From Litchfieldella qijiaojingensis (GTDB lineage: Bacteria; Pseudomonadota; Gammaproteobacteria; Pseudomonadales; Halomonadaceae): a stretch of DNA of 64,000 nt. The stretch is from positions 85,202-149,201 of the forward strand of contig NZ_BMXS01000011.1 in assembly GCF_014651875.1 (NCBI RefSeq), given 5' to 3'. Position 1 is the stretch's first letter; each line of letters starts with the position of its first letter. The notes under the pieces were generated by a model that was given only the letters and a program-made list of their open reading frames with translations, had not been told where the DNA came from and ran no database searches. The translations under genes were made by a program, and so were the position numbers. This document shows positions 29,739-40,137 of the stretch, piece after piece.

Positions 29739-32102
29739 GTGGATCTACAGCAGGGGTTCGTTCTGACCCGGCATTGGCGCGATACGTCTGCTGGCACGCA
29801 AGTCGAGTTCTGGCTGGCGACCGATGATGGGCCTCGGCTTGTCTGTCTGCCTTACCAGTCTTCGGTAGCCTTCATTCCCGCCGATCAGCGTGCGCGGGCC
29901 GAGTCATTGCTACGCGGCGAGAGTGACGTTGAGCTTCGTCCGTTGGACCTCTGCGATTTCCACCACCGGCCCGTGCTGGGACTGTATTGTTGGCAGTACC
30001 GCCAGTTGGTGCGCATCGACAAGCGGTTGAGAGAGGCGGGTGTCGATGTCTTCGAGGCCGATATTCGCCCGCCGGAGCGCTACCTGATGGAGCGTTTCAT
30101 CACCGCGTCGGTGTGGTTCGGTGGCACGCCGGATGGCAACTGCGCACTGTGCGAGGCGCAGATGAAGCCCGCGCCGGACTATCGCCCCCGACTCAAGCTG
30201 GCCTCCCTCGACATCGAGACCAACGCCCGGGGCGAGTTGTATTCCATTGCCCTCGAGGGGTGTGGCGAGCGTCAGGTCTACATGCTCGGGCCGCCGAACG
30301 GGCAGGCCGCAACGGTCGACTTCCTGCTCGATTACTGCGACACCCGGGCGCAGTTGCTCGAAAGGTTGAATCAGTGGCTCGCCCTCCACGATCCCGACGC
30401 CATCATCGGCTGGAATCTCGTGCAGTTCGATCTGCGCATCCTGCACGAGCATACCCAGCGACTGCAGGTCCCATTGCGCCTCGGGCGGGGAGGTGTCGAG
30501 ATGGGGTGGCGCGAGCACGGTACCCGCCAGAATTACTACTTTGCGGAGGCTGCCGGGCGCCTGATCATCGACGGCATCGAGGCGCTGCGTTCGGCAACCT
30601 GGAGCTTTTCCTCGTTCAGCCTCGAATACGTCGCCCAGGAGCTTCTCGGAGAAGGCAAGGCGGTCGACAATCCCTATCAGCGCCTGGACGAGATCGAGCG
30701 CATGTTCGCCGAGGACAAGCCCGCGCTGGCGCGTTACAACCTCAAGGACTGCGAGCTGGTGACGCGTATCTTCGCCAAGACCGAGCTGCTGGACTTCCTG
30801 CTGGAGCGAGCCACCGTCACCGGACTGCCCGCCGATCGTAGTGGTGGCTCGGTTGCAGCGTTCAGCCATCTCTACATGCCGTTGATGCACCGCCAGGGGT
30901 TCGTCGCCCCCAACCTCGGCGAACGCTTGCCGGAGGCGAGCCCGGGCGGCTTCGTGATGAACTCACGGCCTGGCCTGTACGACTCGGTGCTGGTGCTCGA
31001 CTACAAGAGCCTGTATCCATCGATCATTCGTACCTTCCTAATCGACCCGGTGGGGCTGGTGGTAGGCATGCGCGATCCCTCGGACGACGAGGCGGTGCCG
31101 GGCTTTCGCGGGGCACGCTTCTCGCGTACACAACACTGTCTGCCGGCCATGGTGGCACGTGTCTGGGAAGGCCGTGAGGCGGCCAAGCGCGACAACAACC
31201 AGCCGCTCTCCCAAGCCCTGAAGATCATCATGAACTCTTTCTACGGTGTCCTCGGCTCCAGTGGCTGCCGCTTTTTCGACTCACGCCTGGCATCGTCCAT
31301 CACCCTGCGTGGCCACGAGATCATGCGCAAGACGCGTGAACTGATCGAAGCCGAAGGCTACAGCGTGATCTATGGCGACACCGACTCCACCTTCGTGTGG
31401 CTGCGGGATGCGCATTCGGAGGATGATGCGGCGCGAATTGGTCGCAGGTTGGTGCAACACGTCAATCAATGGTGGCGCGAGCATCTGCAACGTGAGTTTG
31501 GCCTGGACAGTGCGCTCGAGCTGCAGTTCGAAACACATTATTGCCGCTTCCTGATGCCCACCATCCGCGGTACCGCGGAGGGCAGCAAGAAACGTTATGC
31601 CGGTCTGGTCAGGAACGCGGATGGCAGCGAGCGGATGGTCTTCAAGGGCCTGGAAACGGTACGCAGCGACTGGTCGCCGCTTGCCCAGCGCTTCCAGCAG
31701 GAACTCTACCTGCGTATTTTCAAGCGGCAGCCTTACCAGGACTACGTACGCGACTACGTGCGCCGCACCTTGGCGGGGGAGTTCGACGAGTTGCTGGTCT
31801 TTCGCAAGCGGCTACGAAGACGGCTGAGCGACTACCGGCGCAACGTGCCGCCACACGTACGCGCGGCGCGCATCGCCGACGACTACAACGACCAGCAAGG
31901 GCGGCCTCGTCAATACCAGAATGGCGGCTGGATCAGCTACGTGATGACGGTCGCGGGCCCGGAGCCCCTGGAAACGCTGCACTCAGCGATCGATTACCAT
32001 CACTACGTCACTCGCCAGTTGCAGCCGGTCGCGGACGCCATCCTGCCGTTCATGCACGATGACTTCGCGACATTGATCGACCGGCAGCTCGACTTGTTCT
32101 GA
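29739..32102 (+). CDS. polB: DNA polymerase II (PolB)
   Basis: 787 residues, close to E. coli Pol II (783). Exonuclease motifs: SLDIET (D158/E160), IIGWNLVQFDLRIL, and YNLKDCEL. Polymerase motifs: DYKSLYPS (421-428), KIIMNSFYGVLGSSG, and YGDTDS (545-550). It is a family B repair and translesion polymerase. I chose GTG 29739, giving a start like the E. coli protein (GF.LTRHWRD) with TGAGG upstream; an in-frame TTG at 29712 would add nine residues and has no ribosome site. No LexA-type CTG-N10-CAG box was seen just upstream. Confidence 0.96.
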   Translation: MDLQQGFVLTRHWRDTSAGTQVEFWLATDDGPRLVCLPYQSSVAFIPADQRARAESLLRGESDVELRPLDLCDFHHRPVLGLYCWQYRQLVRIDKRLREAGVDVFEADIRPPERYLMERFITASVWFGGTPDGNCALCEAQMKPAPDYRPRLKLASLDIETNARGELYSIALEGCGERQVYMLGPPNGQAATVDFLLDYCDTRAQLLERLNQWLALHDPDAIIGWNLVQFDLRILHEHTQRLQVPLRLGRGGVEMGWREHGTRQNYYFAEAAGRLIIDGIEALRSATWSFSSFSLEYVAQELLGEGKAVDNPYQRLDEIERMFAEDKPALARYNLKDCELVTRIFAKTELLDFLLERATVTGLPADRSGGSVAAFSHLYMPLMHRQGFVAPNLGERLPEASPGGFVMNSRPGLYDSVLVLDYKSLYPSIIRTFLIDPVGLVVGMRDPSDDEAVPGFRGARFSRTQHCLPAMVARVWEGREAAKRDNNQPLSQALKIIMNSFYGVLGSSGCRFFDSRLASSITLRGHEIMRKTRELIEAEGYSVIYGDTDSTFVWLRDAHSEDDAARIGRRLVQHVNQWWREHLQREFGLDSALELQFETHYCRFLMPTIRGTAEGSKKRYAGLVRNADGSERMVFKGLETVRSDWSPLAQRFQQELYLRIFKRQPYQDYVRDYVRRTLAGEFDELLVFRKRLRRRLSDYRRNVPPHVRAARIADDYNDQQGRPRQYQNGGWISYVMTVAGPEPLETLHSAIDYHHYVTRQLQPVADAILPFMHDDFATLIDRQLDLF

Positions 32103-32126
32103 AATACACTTCTGCATCCGCCCTAT

Positions 32127-32226
32127 TAGGGAAACGCTGAATAAATCGACGAGCGTATTCAGGGTTAGGTCAGTTCAGGGAACGGGCCTAGCCCTGATCA
32201 TCGCTCGACGACTTTTCGTACAAAGC
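32127..32226. repeat. Imperfect palindrome, MITE-like remnant
   Basis: About 100 bp that folds on itself. The inner arms TCAGGGTTAGG / CCTAGCCCTGA differ by one base, and the outer arms pair imperfectly (TCGACGAGCG with CGCTCGACGA). The ends (GGGAAACGCTGAATAAATC and TTTTCGTACAAAGC) resemble insertion-sequence tips, and TGTACGAAAA also occurs at 10641. It separates convergent genes and may also stop transcription. Confidence 0.45.
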
Positions 32227-32667
32227 TTAGTTGAAAGTGTGCACCTTCAACCGCAGGCTGCCGTCGTCCTGTTTCTTGAAGACGTGCGTCGCTATGCCGC
32301 TGAAGGTCGCCGGTGCGCCCGCATCATCCTTTCCCTCCGCGGACCACTTTGCGGCTGACACGACCAACTCGCCCTCGCTGGTGGCCTCGATCAGCTCGAG
32401 CTTGTGCCCGGTCACGCCGTTCGCAAACAGTCCGGCGAAGAACTCCTCGACCCCCGAGGGTCCCTTGATGATGTCGTGACTCGCCGGCAGAAACAGCGTG
32501 TCTTCGGTATAGAAGGTCGCAAGGCTCTTGGCATCGCTCTCGTTGAACGCAGCGTCCCATTCGGCGTAGGCGGCGCTGACGTCCTCCTCGAGCGATCCGG
32601 CCTGGACTGCGATCGGCATCAGGAGTGCGATGCAGGTGGCAAGTGTCGCGACGCGTAACGGTGTCAT
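32227..32667 (-). CDS. Exported SnoaL-like/DUF4440-type protein
   Basis: 146 residues. A signal peptide (LRVATLATCIALLMPIAVQA) precedes a cone-shaped NTF2-like domain with AYAEWDAAFNESDAKSLATFYTEDTLFLP and GPSGVEEFFAGLF, the YybH/DUF4440 pattern. It is probably periplasmic; ligand and role unknown. Convergent with polB across the palindrome. Confidence 0.8.
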   Translation of the reverse strand: MTPLRVATLATCIALLMPIAVQAGSLEEDVSAAYAEWDAAFNESDAKSLATFYTEDTLFLPASHDIIKGPSGVEEFFAGLFANGVTGHKLELIEATSEGELVVSAAKWSAEGKDDAGAPATFSGIATHVFKKQDDGSLRLKVHTFN

Positions 32668-33151
32668 GGCTTACTCCTCGAGCTTTGCCGCAGGAGCCCC
32701 GGCCATTCCGGCTGCCGGCGCAACCTCGCACCGTCAGCTGTAGCGAGATCCCACAGCGATGGGGTAGAGCGGTAGCAAGTAGTAACTATTATAAACAACC
32801 TGTAACTAGTGCGCGTACATTTTTTTACAGGCTCCTCTGCTACCCCCGCCAGAAACTCTCTTTGGCTACGCAGACCCCAACATTCTGGTCTAATCTGATA
32901 TGTAATAAAGTGTATATTATTGTTTCTCATGGCTTGGGGGAGGTCGCATCTGGTACTCCTACAAGCCCGGGAAATGGCCGAGAAATAGCCGGCTGTTCTT
33001 GCCTTTGGGATGACGGCAGGGTGGTTACTCTTCGATGAGGCGTTCTGGAGCAAGGTGCTATGGGGCCGCGCAGACCAGATCAAAGCTGAGGCAAGCGCGC
33101 TGTCGTGAACTGGGGAATCCTGGCGCTGATGCGCCAACAGAGGTGATCGCC
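32668..33151. other. 484-bp gap with no supported gene
   Basis: AT-rich in its middle part (about 32780-32930), which should hold the promoters of the flanking genes. A 6-bp hairpin TGGCGC-TGAT-GCGCCA lies just before the next ribosome site at 33121-33136. Open frames here are short and lack ribosome sites. I see no RNA gene. Confidence 0.5.
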
Positions 33152-33361
33152 ATGCACTGGACCAAGATCCACGCCGACTGGTGGTGCAACGAGTTCGGCG
33201 ACGATATCTACCGCTACGAGATCCTGGACGACGAGGACCGGTGCCAAGTCGAGTACCACATCCACCGCGCAGGCGAGCGTCTGCCTTGGAACGGCAAAAC
33301 CCTCACGCTGGCCGAGGCCCAGTGTCAGCTGCAGCACAGCCACGATGCGTTGACGACATGA
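33152..33361 (+). CDS. Small hypothetical protein
   Basis: 69 residues, rich in His, Trp and acidic residues (MHWTKIHADWWCNEFGDD). The ATG has GAGG 8 bp upstream and the gene is followed by a good terminator, which supports it being real. No family recognised. Confidence 0.6.
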   Translation: MHWTKIHADWWCNEFGDDIYRYEILDDEDRCQVEYHIHRAGERLPWNGKTLTLAEAQCQLQHSHDALTT

Positions 33362-33388
33362 GCCAGGACATGCACCACGCCAACTCTA

Positions 33389-33415
33389 AGCCCCTCTTTG
33401 GAGGGGCTTTTTATT
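33389..33415 (+). terminator. Rho-independent terminator
   Basis: Perfect 8-bp stem AGCCCCTC / GAGGGGCT with a TTTG loop, followed by TTTTATT. It is placed to end the small gene and, from the other side, may also serve the ABC transporter operon. Confidence 0.85.
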
Positions 33416-33447
33416 GTGAGTATGACGCCTGTTATTAGGGGGCGCGA

Positions 33448-34208
<761 letters not shown>

Positions 34209-34212
<4 letters not shown>

Positions 34213-35276
34213 CGTACCCTCGTCCCGCGAACCAGAATCATGGCGAAAGCCGGTGCACCGATCAGTGAAGTGACCACCCCGATCGGCAGCACCTGCCCCG
34301 GCACGAGGATGCGCGAGAGGATGTCCGAGCCGATCAGAAATACTGCGCCGGCCAGCGCCGAGGCAGGCACCAGACGGGTGTGGCGACTGCCAACGAGAAA
34401 GCGCATGGCATGGGGAATCACCAGACCCACGAAGCCGATGGCGCCGACCATGGAGACCATCACGGCGGTCACCAGTGCCATGGCGGTAATCAGGATGCCC
34501 CGAACTTTGCGCACGGAGATGCCCATCGAGGCGGCGCTGTCGGCGCCGAAGGTAAAGGCATCCAGCGCACGCCTGTACCACAGGCAGATCAGTAGACCGC
34601 CCAACGCGGCGGGTAGCCCCAGGATGACATCGTTCCAACGAACGCCGGAGAGGTTACCCAGCAGCCAGAACATGATACCGCGCGCCTGCTCGGCACTCGC
34701 TGACTTCGCAATGATGAAGGCTGTGAGGGCATTGAAGAGTTGCGATCCTGCAATGCCGGCCAGAATGATGGCCCCCGCGGCCTGGGTGCCGCGATCGCCC
34801 CCCGTGCCGCTGTTGGCGGCATGGGCGAGCAATACCACCAGACCGAAGGCCAGACCCGCCCCGGCGAAGGCCCCGAGCGAGAGCGTCACGGCGCCGGCGC
34901 CGATCCCGGTGATGGTGACCGCCACGGCACCGGTCGAGGCTCCGGCGGAAATCCCCATCAGGAACGGATCGGCCAGGGGGTTGCGCAGCAGAGCCTGCAG
35001 GACGACGCCGGCCAAGGCCAACCCTGCGCCGCAGCTGGCCGCGAGAATGGCGCGGCTGAGCCGATAGCTCCAGATGATGCCGGCGTCGATCCGATCGACG
35101 GCATACCCCGCCCCCCAAAGCCGGTTGGCCAGCACCTTGAGGATCGTTTCCATCGAGATCGACGTCTCGCCGATCGCGGTGCCGGCCATCACTGCGATGA
35201 ACAGGATCAGTGGTGTCAGCCAGGCCCAGTGCCATCGGAAGCGAGCCGGTGAACGTAGTGCTATGGCCAAATTCAT
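34209..35276 (-). CDS. ABC transporter permease, FecCD/BtuC type
   Basis: 355 residues with about ten membrane segments. The family block [45 protein letters not shown] is near residue 70, and [19 protein letters not shown] with DILSRIL follow. It forms the homodimeric membrane channel. It is coupled to its neighbours by 4-bp overlaps on both sides. Confidence 0.92.
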
Positions 35277-36289
35277 CGATCGAAGGACATGGTCGACAAG
35301 GCATCGACCAGCATCTCGAGGCCGAAGATCGTGCGTATCGTGGCGCTCATCGCATGGGCGTCCATTTCAATGATATGCCCGTTCTTCACCGCCGCCATTT
35401 CGCGGGCAACGGGATCGCTGTGTAGAAACTCGAGCTTTTTATCGACATCGTCGGCAGGGTAGCGACGACGATCCATGCTGGCCACCACGATGATGTCTGG
35501 ATCGGCCTGGGCAATGGATTCCCAGCCGACGACGGGCCACTCCTCATTGGATTGAATCACATTGCGGATACCCAGCTTGTCCATCATATAGCCTGGCGCA
35601 CCGAGCCGGCCGGCGACGTAGGGATCGACCGACTGGTCGGGAGAAGAGAACCAGAACACCGCCGACAGATCCTCCGGCAGTTCGAGGCTCTCGGCGTTGG
35701 CGATAGCACTGGCCTCCTGCGTCTCGAGGTCGGCTACCAGCGCTTCTCCGGCGTCTTGCACGTCGAAGATCGTGGCCAGCTCATTGATGCCCTTGTAGAC
35801 CGATTCGGTGGAGAAGGCGGCAATGCGGGTGCCGTCGCCGCCGGTGGCATTGTCCTTGGTATCGCAATCGGCTGGCATGATGTAAGTCGCGATGCCCAAG
35901 TCATGAAACTGGCTCCGGGTCGCCACGCTGCCGGTGGGGCCAACGTGCCACTCATATTGGGCGGCGACGAGGTCGGGTTTCTTGTTCACCACGGCCTCGA
36001 AACTCGGATCATTGTCAGCAATTCGTTCGATGTCGGCATTGACGTCGCTGAACTCTGGCAACACCGGATTGAACCAGACCGAGGTTCCCGCGACCCGGTC
36101 GGCCAGCCCCAAGGCATAGAGGATTTCGGTGGCCGATTGGCCGACGGTGACCGTGCTATTTGGTGCGGATTTAAAGCGGACTTCCATGCCACAATTGGTC
36201 AGAGTCAGCGGATAAGAGGTGGTGTCGGCCATGGCATGGAAAGCTGGAATCAGCGATAGCGTTGCCAATATATGACGAGAGAAGTTCAT
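35273..36289 (-). CDS. ABC transporter substrate-binding protein, BtuF/FecB type
   Basis: 338 residues. A signal peptide (RHILATLSLIPAFHAMA) precedes a class III binding-protein fold: TVTVGQSATEILYALGLADRVAGTS, KKPDLVAAQYEW, WFSSPDQSVD and AVKNGHIIEMD. The ligand is inferred, not shown: a corrinoid, cobalt or iron chelate. The ribosome site is weak. The gene starts about 340 bp from the riboswitch of the divergent cob operon. Confidence 0.87.
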   Translation of the reverse strand: MNFSRHILATLSLIPAFHAMADTTSYPLTLTNCGMEVRFKSAPNSTVTVGQSATEILYALGLADRVAGTSVWFNPVLPEFSDVNADIERIADNDPSFEAVVNKKPDLVAAQYEWHVGPTGSVATRSQFHDLGIATYIMPADCDTKDNATGGDGTRIAAFSTESVYKGINELATIFDVQDAGEALVADLETQEASAIANAESLELPEDLSAVFWFSSPDQSVDPYVAGRLGAPGYMMDKLGIRNVIQSNEEWPVVGWESIAQADPDIIVVASMDRRRYPADDVDKKLEFLHSDPVAREMAAVKNGHIIEMDAHAMSATIRTIFGLEMLVDALSTMSFDR

Positions 36290-36627
36290 GCATTTATATC
36301 CGGATTTTGGGGAAGATATGGCCGATCACGCCGTGGTGATTTTCGATCTTCATGCCATGTTTTCCATAGCCATGACGAGATGATGTTCGCCTCGACCTCG
36401 GGGTATTGATCGCGAACGGCGAAGATCATGTGATAAAACCGCATGCAAAAACAAGCCCTGAGATACCCATGAGGATCGGGCCATCGGGCCACAACCGAGC
36501 GCCCCGGTGCCTGGCCTGCGGGGTCCCCCGGCGCACCAGGAGTGCGGCGTGGCCGTCCCATGGGACGGAAGGTAGCCATCGATTGCGCCTGTTGCGGCAA
36601 TTGCTTTAGGATGGCCCGACTGAAGAT
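36290..36627. other. Divergent promoter gap upstream of the ABC operon and riboswitch
   Basis: No supported gene. It contains a 14-bp palindrome CGTCCCATGGGACG around 36554. I looked for a second cobalamin riboswitch on the minus strand and did not find the CCGCAACGG or B12-box elements. Minus-strand frames of 130-157 codons span this gap and the riboswitch and are judged spurious. Confidence 0.5.
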
Positions 36628-36812
36628 GGGTGCCCCTGCATGCAGGGGATAATCGGGAAGTATGGTGAGGCTGTACGGCCAAGTCCATCGCTGCCCCCGC
36701 AACGGTAATAAGCGAGTCGCCTGCGAAGACCACTGGCATGGGCCGGGAAGGTGCAGGCGTTGGCGTGATTCTTTTGAATGCGCCCTCCTTGAGCCCGGAG
36801 ACCGGCCCGTCG
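36628..36812 (+). promoter_or_regulatory. Cobalamin (AdoCbl) riboswitch
   Basis: All core parts are in order: GGTGCCC at 36629, GGGAAG then GGTGAGG, CCATCGCTGCCCCCGCAACGG at 36685-36705, AAGCGAGTC, GACCACTGGCATGGGCCGGG at 36728-36747 and the B12 box GAGCCCGGAGACCGGCC near 36791. It lies about 160 bp before the first gene of the corrin operon and should repress it when adenosylcobalamin is plentiful. Confidence 0.95.
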
Positions 36813-36970
36813 TTTCGTTTCATCCAGTAACGGTGCGGTGGGCACCGGGGATTAGAGTGTGTCTGCGATTCCTTTCTTTCCTTCCCAACGAGCTTCCCGT
36901 TCCTGTCGGCTGCCGGCCAGGCGGTCGTGTGCCATCGCCCTGATGTCTCTTGCCGCTTTCATGCGAGGCC

Positions 36971-38716
36971 ATGATGCCCGCCGTGTGTGAGTTTCCCTTT
37001 GCCGCCGTCGTCGGCCAGGATGCACTCAAGACCGCGTTGCTGCTCAACGTCATCAATCCCCGGGTGGGAGGCGTGTTGATCAGCGGCCCACGGGGTAGCG
37101 CAAAATCCACCTTGGCGCGGGCGCTGGCGGCGATCCTTCCCGATAATGCCGAGGGGCGTCGGCCGCCGTTCGTCACCCTGCCGCTGGGCGCCAGCGAGGA
37201 CCGCTTGACCGGCAGCCTGGACCTTCAACGGGTGCTGTCCGAGCGCGAGGCGACCTTCCACGAGGGCTTGCTGGCCAAGGCGGATCGCGGCGTGCTGTAT
37301 GTCGACGAGGTCAACCTGCTGCCGGACACCCTGGTGGACCTGCTGCTCGATGTGGCGGCGAGCGGCATCAATATCGTCGAGCGCGACGGCATCAGTCATA
37401 CGCATCCCGCGCGCTTCAGCCTGATTGGCACCATGAACCCGGATGAGGGGGAACTGCGCCCCCAATTGCTCGACCGTTTCGGTCTGTGTCTCGAACAGGA
37501 AGCGGTGGTGAACGTCCAGGAACGGATTGCCATCGTGCAGCAGAGAGAGGCTTTCGACCGCGATCCGCAAGCCTATGTCGCGCACCATGCGGATGCCCAG
37601 GCGTCGCTGACCGAGCGTATCCGGCGAGCGCAACTGGCGCTGGCCGAGGTCACCGCCGAGCCCTGGGTCTACGAGCATATCGCGGTGCGTTGCGAGGCCG
37701 CTGGTGTCGAAGGCCTGCGGGCGGATGTGACCTGGCATCGAGCCGCACAGGCGCATGCCGCCTGGCGGGGCGCGCACACGGTGGGCCGGGAGGACCTGGA
37801 TATTGTCGAGCCGTGGGTCCTGGCCCATCGCCGTACGACTCAACATACGACGCCACCCACACAGTCTGGAACGCCGCCTCCTCCGCCCGGGGAGGGAGGC
37901 TCCGACGCTGAAAGGGAGGCTTCGTCCGCCAGCGGCGGCCACTCCGGTGCCTCGCAAGCGCAGGGGCAGTGGGGCGCCATGCCGCCGGTGACACAGAAAA
38001 GCGTGTGCGTGCCGGCAGTGGACTTTCCGGACATGCCCGCTGGAACACGAGCGAAACAGCCGGTCTCGGCGCCGTCCTCGCGCATGCGCAGGGGGTACCA
38101 ACCGGGGCAGCGCCGGGCGCATGCCGATGCGGAGCAGCCGGACTGGTTCGCCACCCTGATCGCCAACCGGGGGCACTGGCCCTGGCAACGACTGCGCTAT
38201 CGCAAGGCCCGCACCGGGCAGCCGGTGTTGCATTTCATCCTGCTGGATACCTCCGCTTCCACCCTGGGCCAGCGTCTGCTGGGCCGGGCCAAGGGCCTGG
38301 TCGACCGGCTGGCGCGCCAGGCCTACGCCGCCCGGGAGCAGATCGTGGTGCTGGGCTTCGGCAATGATGGCGTCACGTCGATCCTGCCAAGGCGACGCGC
38401 GCCCAAGGACATGCTCGAGCGGCTCGATGCCGCCAGCGGTGGCGGTGGAACCCCGATCCGCGAAGCCATCCTGCGGGCGGCGCGTCTGATTCGCCAATGG
38501 CGGCGACAGGAAGCCGGCCTGCATATCCGGACCTACCTCATCACCGACGGCCGCACCCGGCAATCCATGGCCGGCCTGCCGTCACTTGGCGACTGCATCG
38601 TCGTGGATACCGAACAGTCCGCCGTCAAACGGGGGCGGGGGCGTCAGATCGCCGAGCAATTGGACGCGCTGTACCGGCCCATGTCTAGCCTAGAGTCCAG
38701 CCTGGAGGTCACATGA
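36971..38716 (+). CDS. Fused ChlI/ChlD-like chelatase subunit (AAA+ ATPase plus VWA)
   Basis: 581 residues. The N-terminal AAA+ module has Walker A GPRGSAKST (39-47), Walker B GVLYVDEVNLLP and the NPDEGELRPQLLDRFGL sensor block of magnesium-chelatase I subunits. A proline/serine-rich linker (about 300-370) leads to a von Willebrand A domain with MIDAS DTSAS (426-430) and GGGGTPIREAI. With CobN it probably inserts cobalt into the corrin ring, replacing CobS and CobT. Start could be 36971 or 36974. First gene after the riboswitch; overlaps cobB by 4 bp. Confidence 0.9.
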   Translation: MMPAVCEFPFAAVVGQDALKTALLLNVINPRVGGVLISGPRGSAKSTLARALAAILPDNAEGRRPPFVTLPLGASEDRLTGSLDLQRVLSEREATFHEGLLAKADRGVLYVDEVNLLPDTLVDLLLDVAASGINIVERDGISHTHPARFSLIGTMNPDEGELRPQLLDRFGLCLEQEAVVNVQERIAIVQQREAFDRDPQAYVAHHADAQASLTERIRRAQLALAEVTAEPWVYEHIAVRCEAAGVEGLRADVTWHRAAQAHAAWRGAHTVGREDLDIVEPWVLAHRRTTQHTTPPTQSGTPPPPPGEGGSDAEREASSASGGHSGASQAQGQWGAMPPVTQKSVCVPAVDFPDMPAGTRAKQPVSAPSSRMRRGYQPGQRRAHADAEQPDWFATLIANRGHWPWQRLRYRKARTGQPVLHFILLDTSASTLGQRLLGRAKGLVDRLARQAYAAREQIVVLGFGNDGVTSILPRRRAPKDMLERLDAASGGGGTPIREAILRAARLIRQWRRQEAGLHIRTYLITDGRTRQSMAGLPSLGDCIVVDTEQSAVKRGRGRQIAEQLDALYRPMSSLESSLEVT

Positions 38717-40137
38717 CCGAGCGCGCCGAAATCCGAACCGAGGGCCGTTGCGGCACGCAGGCGGATCGAGAACCGTCGAGGGGGGCCTGTCCCGCGGTCT
38801 TCATCGCCGCGCCGGCCTCTGGGCAGGGCAAGACCACAGTGACTGCGGCGCTGGCCCGGATGCTGCGCAACCAGGGCAAGGTGGTACGGGTCTTCAAAAC
38901 CGGTCCGGATTACCTGGATCCCCTGGTGCTGGCCCAGGCTTCGGGCCAGCCGGTCGATCAGCTCGATCTGTGGATGGCCGGCGAGGCCTATTGCCGCCAA
39001 CGCCTGTACGAGGCCGCGCTCGAGGCGGACCTCATCCTGGTGGAAGGTGCCATGGGCCTATTCGATGGCGAACCGTCCAGCGCCGACCTCGCGGCCTTGT
39101 TCGACTTGCCGATGGTCATCGTCATGGACGTGAAAGGGATGGCCCAGACCGCGGCGGCGCTGGTGGCCGGCTTGGCGGGCTTCCGTGACGATATCCGCAT
39201 TGCCGGGCTGATCGCCAACGCCTGCGGTTCGCAGCGCCACCGGGAACTGATCGAAGCGGCGCTGCCGGCCGCCATCCCTCTGCTGGCGGCGGTGGAGCGC
39301 AATGCGAACCTGGCCCTGCCTGAACGGCACTTGGGGCTGGTTCAGGCCGATGAGATCCGCGAGGACCTGGAAACCCGCTTCGAGGCCGGTGCCAAGGCGT
39401 TGCTGGCCGAGGGGCTGGCGGATGCACTCCTGCAATTGCCGCCGGTCACCTTTGACGCGGTGCCCGACAATCACACGGCGATACCGCCCGCGCTTCTCGG
39501 CCATACCATAGGAGTGGCGCGGGATGCGGCGTTCAGCTTCATCTACCAGGCCAATCTGGACCTGCTGGAGCGGATGGGGGCGACACTGCGTTTCTTCTCA
39601 CCGCTAAGCGATGGATGCCTGCCGCCCTGCGATGCCCTCTGGCTCCCAGGCGGCTACCCCGAGCTCCACGCTGCGCAGTTGGCGGCGAATGAATCCATGC
39701 GGGATGACATCCGCCGCTTCTTCGCCGCGGACAAGCCCATCCTCGCCGAATGCGGCGGCATGCTCTATTGCCTGGAAACCCTGACGGACTACGACGACCG
39801 GGCCCACACCATGCTGGGCCTGCTGTCCGGGCATGGCGCCATGCGGGGGCGGCGAGGCTGTCAGGGGATGCAGACCGCCGAGCTGCCGGAGGGGCCGGTT
39901 CGGGCCCATGCCCATCATCGCTCGGTGGCGGAGGGCACATCCGCGCCAATCGCCCACGGGCGGCGCCAGCGCCATCCCGCGCCGGGGGAGGCCATCTATC
40001 GCGAACGACGGCTGACGGCGTCCTACCTGCACCTGTTCTTCCCTGACAATCCCGCCGCCGTGGCCCGCCTGTTCGAGCAGGGCCCGGTGCCGGCACTCCA
40101 GACCATCGACACTGAGGAATCCCACGGATGCGACTGA
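38713..40137 (+). CDS. cobB: Cobyrinate a,c-diamide synthase (CobB)
   Basis: 474 residues. It amidates (hydrogeno)byrinate using glutamine and ATP. The P-loop is AAPASGQGKTT near residue 33; FKTGPDYLDP follows. The glutaminase domain carries LAECGGMLYCLE with the nucleophile cysteine near residue 346 and HLFFPDNP at the end with the catalytic histidine. About 25 extra residues precede the P-loop strand. Overlaps the chelatase gene (ATGA) and cobW by 10 bp. Confidence 0.95.
   Translation: MTERAEIRTEGRCGTQADREPSRGACPAVFIAAPASGQGKTTVTAALARMLRNQGKVVRVFKTGPDYLDPLVLAQASGQPVDQLDLWMAGEAYCRQRLYEAALEADLILVEGAMGLFDGEPSSADLAALFDLPMVIVMDVKGMAQTAAALVAGLAGFRDDIRIAGLIANACGSQRHRELIEAALPAAIPLLAAVERNANLALPERHLGLVQADEIREDLETRFEAGAKALLAEGLADALLQLPPVTFDAVPDNHTAIPPALLGHTIGVARDAAFSFIYQANLDLLERMGATLRFFSPLSDGCLPPCDALWLPGGYPELHAAQLAANESMRDDIRRFFAADKPILAECGGMLYCLETLTDYDDRAHTMLGLLSGHGAMRGRRGCQGMQTAELPEGPVRAHAHHRSVAEGTSAPIAHGRRQRHPAPGEAIYRERRLTASYLHLFFPDNPAAVARLFEQGPVPALQTIDTEESHGCD

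Noticed and set aside
36286..36823. Minus-strand frames of 138 and 157 codons upstream of the binding-protein gene
   Set aside because: They lie antisense over the cobalamin riboswitch, have no ribosome site and no recognisable composition.
36959..38563. 534-codon minus-strand frame
   Set aside because: Antisense shadow of the chelatase gene; its composition reflects high third-position GC on the other strand.
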